A stretch of 45,495 nt of DNA from contig CAYUQI010000013.1 of the NCBI GenBank assembly GCA_964446935.1, forward strand, positions 1 through 45,495, in the 5' to 3' direction. Position 1 is the stretch's first letter, and each line of letters begins with the position of its first letter. The translations under genes and the position numbers were made by a program. The notes under the pieces were generated by a model. That model worked only from the letters and a program-made list of their open reading frames with translations, had not been told where the DNA came from and made no database searches. This document shows positions 42,639-45,495 of the stretch, in pieces. This DNA comes from UASB124 sp964446935 (lineage in GTDB: Bacteria; Babelota; Babeliae; Babelales; RVW-14).

Positions 42639-43037
42639 TTATCCGAGTTTATAACCAACCAAGAAACCAACAACGATTGCTATAAATAAAAGAATGTGAT
42701 TTTTGATCCAATCAAAGAATTGGTTCAAAACAGTATTAACATCGGTAGCCGCACCAATACCAAAAAATGCTTTAATTGCATTCCAATCGATCGTTAAAAA
42801 TTGGCCGTAATCAAGTATGATAATAAGAATAAGCGCGGTGAAAAGACATGCAAAAATAAATTTAAAATATTTTTTAAAGAGAAAACCAACGGCAAAGCTT
42901 AAACAGAAATAAATTGCTGCTTCAACGGCCTCAGCTGAAGAACCACCAATCTGTTCCGACCATTTTTTAATATCAAATTCTTGCCAGAACTTCTTCACAC
43001 TATCAAGCCCAGCATTAACGTATTCAGATGCTGCCAT
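42639..43037 (-). CDS. FUN14-like small membrane protein
   Basis: 132 aa; AAGGAG precedes the start. Three membrane segments: about 41-62 (AAIYFCLSFAVGFLFKKYFK), 63-82, and 112-130, which ends in a Gly-rich helix (GFLVGYKLG). The GF-L-F-KK-YFKF block followed by YGQFLTIDW resembles the FUN14 family, known from the eukaryotic mitophagy receptor FUNDC1 and from uncharacterised bacterial and archaeal proteins. Function in bacteria is unknown. It is followed by the GspE-type ATPase 6 bp downstream. Confidence 0.55.
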   Translation of the reverse strand: MAASEYVNAGLDSVKKFWQEFDIKKWSEQIGGSSAEAVEAAIYFCLSFAVGFLFKKYFKFIFACLFTALILIIILDYGQFLTIDWNAIKAFFGIGAATDVNTVLNQFFDWIKNHILLFIAIVVGFLVGYKLG

Positions 43038-43115
43038 ACCATCTCCTTTTTTATTGGTTTGACCGATTTATTGGTATATTACCAGAACACATTGAAATGA
43101 TGCTAGTCTTCTTAC

Positions 43116-43156
43116 AAAAAAGGCGGCAGCACCAATAATGTGCTGCCGCCTTTTAA
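43116..43156 (-). terminator. rho-independent terminator of the HU gene
   Basis: A 17-bp stem built on AAAAGGCGGCAGCAC and its complement, loop of 7. On the minus strand it ends in TTTTTT, 20 bp after the HU stop. It works potentially in both directions. Confidence 0.9.
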
Positions 43157-43176
43157 TTTTCAGGTATCGTAAGCAA

Positions 43177-43449
43177 TTACGCCACCATATCTTTTAATTT
43201 CTTTCCTGCCTTGAACTTAGGAACACGCTTTGCAGCGATCTTCATCTTTTGACCTGTTGCAGGGTTGATACCAACGCGCTCTTTTCTGCGCATGACAGTA
43301 AAGGTACCGAAACCGGTCAAAACAACGTTTTTGCCCTTTTTGAGGTTGGTTTCAACAAAACGGACAAATGATTCAACAGCATTTTTGCATACTGTTTTAG
43401 GCAATTTGGTTTCTTTTGCCATGTGTTCGATCAACGAAGCCTTATTCAT
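43177..43449 (-). CDS. hup: DNA-binding protein HU
   Basis: 90 aa, the standard length. The family pattern is complete: NKASLIEHMAKET start, then GFGTFTVMRRKERVGINPAT and the arm GQKMKIAAKRVPKFKAGK. It is a homodimeric nucleoid protein that bends DNA. AGGAG lies upstream of the ATG. Monocistronic, with its own terminator. Confidence 0.96.
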   Translation of the reverse strand: MNKASLIEHMAKETKLPKTVCKNAVESFVRFVETNLKKGKNVVLTGFGTFTVMRRKERVGINPATGQKMKIAAKRVPKFKAGKKLKDMVA

Positions 43450-43646
43450 AAAATCTCCTCGGCCTAGTATCGTTTATATCCTATACATTACACAACCGTA
43501 TGTTGCCATAAACATTCTTGCAACATCTCTTCAGAGAATTGTTCATCTATTAAGTTTTGTCAAGTATCAAAATACAAAAATTCAGCATACACCGACGTTT
43601 TGGAAAACCATACGCAAGGAAAATACGGTTTCATTACTATAAAAAG

Positions 43647-43736
43647 TGGTGCCGAGAGCCGGACTCGAACCGGCACGGGCTTTTTCAGCCCGAGGGATTT
43701 TAAGTCCCTTGCGTCTACCAATTCCGCCATCCCGGC
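43647..43736 (-). tRNA. tRNA-Leu (anticodon TAA)
   Basis: 90 nt with encoded CCA. Acceptor stem GCCGGGA pairs with TCTCGGC (one G-U). Anticodon stem GGGA/TCCC with loop CTTAAAA, anticodon TAA. A long variable arm (CGGGCTGAAAAAGCCCG) marks a class II Leu tRNA, and the T loop is GTTCGAGTC. A36-A37-A38 is the MiaA/MiaB target. Confidence 0.96.
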
Positions 43737-43778
43737 ACCTAATTTGGTCTGCCAACCATAGCTCGTAAGAGCGAAGAT

Positions 43779-43853
43779 TGGAGGCGGCACCCGGAATCGA
43801 ACCGGGGAATCGCGGTTTTGCAGACCACTGCCTTACCACTTGGCTATGCCGCC
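43779..43853 (-). tRNA. tRNA-Cys (anticodon GCA)
   Basis: 75 nt with encoded CCA. Acceptor stem GGCGGCA/TGCCGCC; anticodon loop CTGCAAA, anticodon GCA; T arm CCCGG TTCGATT CCGGG. A36-A37-A38 is again the MiaA/MiaB target. It starts 16 bp after the miaB stop on the same strand. Confidence 0.96.
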
Positions 43854-43869
43854 ATATCTTTAGAATATT

Positions 43870-45264
43870 TCAAACACGAACCGCAAACATATTCGCTACA
43901 CCAGCTTTTTCTATGCGAAGAGGGATAAACGTTCCAATAAGTTCATCCGACCCATCAACCTCAACACGTATATTTCCTTCGGTCCTCGCTAAGAGTTTAC
44001 CATGCCCGAGCCGATTTTCAACTAAACAAATGAGTGTTTTACCAATGTTGGCTGAATTAAGCTCATAAGCAATGGTCTTTTGTCGCATTTGTAAACGATC
44101 TAACCGTTCTTGCTTAACATTGTATGAACAAGTATCTTCCATCGTACTTGCCTTGGTAAATTGCCGCGGCGAATACACAAATGAATAAATCAAATCATAA
44201 CGTACCTGTTCAATCAATGCCATTGTCGCTAAAAAATCTTCCTCAGTTTCTCCGGGAAATCCAACAATGATATCGGTCGAGATGGTAACATCGGGCATAC
44301 GTTGTCGAACCCATCCTATTTTTTCAATGTATTGTTCCGCAGTATAATTACGATTCATCAATGCAAGAATTCTGTTTGATCCAGATTGGAGAGGAAAGTG
44401 GAGGCTCGCGGTTACCTTTGGACGATGCACAGCCATAACATCAAAAAGACCAATGGTCATGTCCTGTGGATGCGGACTGGTAAACCGAATCCAAAAATCT
44501 CCCTTAACTTCTGCTACACGTCGCAACAATTCTGGAAACAAAGCCTTCGTTTCAGGGTCTTGGTACGAATTAACATTCTGCCCAACCAACGTTACTTCTT
44601 TTGCCCCCAACGCAACATCATGCTCCACCTGAGCAATAATATCAGTTAATGGATAACTTATTTCCCGCCCTCTGGTAAATGGCACAATACAATAGGTACA
44701 ATACTTGTTGCATCCTGTCATAATATTGACAAATGAACGGCACACTTCATGTTTGGCCTGATGATACCCACTCAAGGTAGGTGTAAACAGCGAAGGCTTA
44801 TGAAACAATCGCTTCGACTCAACCACACGAGCAATGTTACGATCTTGGCCATTGCGCAATCGTCGTGTTGGGTTTTGCTCAAACAATTGCTTAGCCGTCT
44901 CAAGTTGAACCACCACATCACTCACATACGCATGCAACAACGCACGATCGTCGCGAGCACCATAAACAAAGTTAACCAAATCAAATCGCTGATGAATATC
45001 GGTTTTTTGGTAACTAGCAACACAGCCAACAATACCAACGCGAAGATATGGTTTTTGGACGCGCAATGGTTTTAGTTTGCCCAGATACGACCAAAGCTTT
45101 TGTTCCGCCTTTTCACGGATGGCGCACGTGTTGATCACAATAAGATCAGCCTCTTGTGCAGTAGCAACCTCGCGGCAGCCCAGCTGCATCAAGAGCGACG
45201 AGAGAATCTGCGAGTCGGCTACATTTGCCTGGCAGCCATAAGTTTTAATGAAAAAATTAATCAT
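43870..45264 (-). CDS. miaB: tRNA methylthiotransferase MiaB
   Basis: Adds the methylthio group to i6A37 in tRNAs that read codons beginning with U. 464 aa. N-terminal UPF0004 domain with the auxiliary-cluster Cys11, Cys47 and Cys81; radical SAM motif C185-x3-C189-x2-C192 (GCNKYCTYCIVPFTRGRE); and a C-terminal TRAM domain from about 390. The start at 45264 has no strong Shine-Dalgarno. tRNA-Cys and tRNA-Leu(TAA), both expected MiaB substrates, follow on the same strand. Confidence 0.95.
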   Translation of the reverse strand: MINFFIKTYGCQANVADSQILSSLLMQLGCREVATAQEADLIVINTCAIREKAEQKLWSYLGKLKPLRVQKPYLRVGIVGCVASYQKTDIHQRFDLVNFVYGARDDRALLHAYVSDVVVQLETAKQLFEQNPTRRLRNGQDRNIARVVESKRLFHKPSLFTPTLSGYHQAKHEVCRSFVNIMTGCNKYCTYCIVPFTRGREISYPLTDIIAQVEHDVALGAKEVTLVGQNVNSYQDPETKALFPELLRRVAEVKGDFWIRFTSPHPQDMTIGLFDVMAVHRPKVTASLHFPLQSGSNRILALMNRNYTAEQYIEKIGWVRQRMPDVTISTDIIVGFPGETEEDFLATMALIEQVRYDLIYSFVYSPRQFTKASTMEDTCSYNVKQERLDRLQMRQKTIAYELNSANIGKTLICLVENRLGHGKLLARTEGNIRVEVDGSDELIGTFIPLRIEKAGVANMFAVRV

Positions 45265-45381
45265 TTTTTTATTCAGCCAAAGAATTGAATAATGCTTTAA
45301 AAAAACAACGTTTTTAGTATATCTGATAAGTAAAACCTCGCCAACAGCCGTTTAAAATACCCAATCTATCCCTTTTTTTCA

Positions 45382-45409
45382 TTGACAAACAACTCATACC
45401 CAGTACGAT
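45382..45409 (+). promoter_or_regulatory. promoter of the gene entering at the window end
   Basis: TTGACA, a 16-bp spacer, then TACGAT, about 45 bp before the ATG at 45453. Confidence 0.5.
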
Positions 45410-45452
45410 AAACGCATTAAAAAGTATTTATTCACATACGAGGAGAAAAATC

Positions 45453-45495
45453 ATGATGAAGGCTTTTGACTGCTTTAAACGATCCGTTGTATTTG
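45453..45495 (+). CDS. start of a protein-coding gene, cut by the window edge
   Basis: Two adjacent ATGs (45453 and 45456) preceded by AGGAGA at 45441-45446. Only 14 codons are visible (MMKAFDCFKRSVVF), the start of which could be a signal peptide. Too short to assign. Confidence 0.6.
   Translation, partial: MMKAFDCFKRSVVF

Noticed and set aside
45100..45288. 62-aa plus-strand open frame
   Set aside because: Antisense to the conserved start of miaB.

Overview
The window looks like a chromosomal piece of a small-genome, host-dependent Gram-negative bacterium. The best guess is Candidatus Dependentiae (TM6) or a similar protist-associated lineage. This is inferred from gene content, not from a search: ordinary replication, translation and envelope genes sit among many short, mostly unrecognised proteins with signal peptides. 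At least three of these carry eukaryote-type RING zinc fingers. GC content is moderate to low.

Layout. 1-4700: a truncated secreted protein, a secreted alpha-amylase, an NlpC/P60-like protein that lacks its catalytic Cys, and a secreted RING-CH (MARCH-type) protein. 4700-9800: murJ and a LolD-type ATPase on the minus strand, then lon on the plus strand; a GC-rich palindromic element lies between the two divergent genes. 9800-12500: a tandem family of secreted proteins (two with a C-terminal RING-H2 finger, one without) and a small membrane protein. 12700-18100: an OPT-family transporter, an XRE/S24-like regulator without catalytic residues, rpsF-rpsR behind a possible S6:S18 leader, and typA. 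18100-18500: a nested inverted-repeat (MITE-like) element. 18500-22400: an NhaC-type antiporter and two tandem secreted paralogues, one split by a 100-N scaffold gap that appears to be spurious. 22600-31930: a long tight operon dciA-TPR-murG-lgt-dnaG-rpoD-glycosyltransferase. 32000-37000: truA behind a promoter and an intrinsic terminator, then cdsA, a secreted protein, an amidase-like protein and an NfeD/stomatin/TPR operon. 37000-45495: a secreted protein, a short uvrC, a REP-like repeat region, an M23 peptidase, another secreted protein, a GspE-type ATPase, a FUN14-like membrane protein, HU, tRNA-Leu(TAA), tRNA-Cys(GCA), miaB and the start of a further gene.

How it fits together. The housekeeping genes cover lipid II synthesis and flipping (murG, murJ), lipoprotein maturation (lgt), phospholipid synthesis (cdsA), replication (dciA, dnaG, HU), transcription (rpoD) and tRNA modification (truA, miaB). 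The accessory genes suggest life inside or on a eukaryote. Amylase and an OPT transporter could scavenge host glucans and peptides. The secreted RING proteins could act on host ubiquitination. The strongest candidates for something undescribed are the RING-CH protein, the tandem RING-H2 family, and three hydrolase-fold proteins whose catalytic residues are replaced. Promoter, terminator and leader calls are by eye and are weaker than the gene calls.
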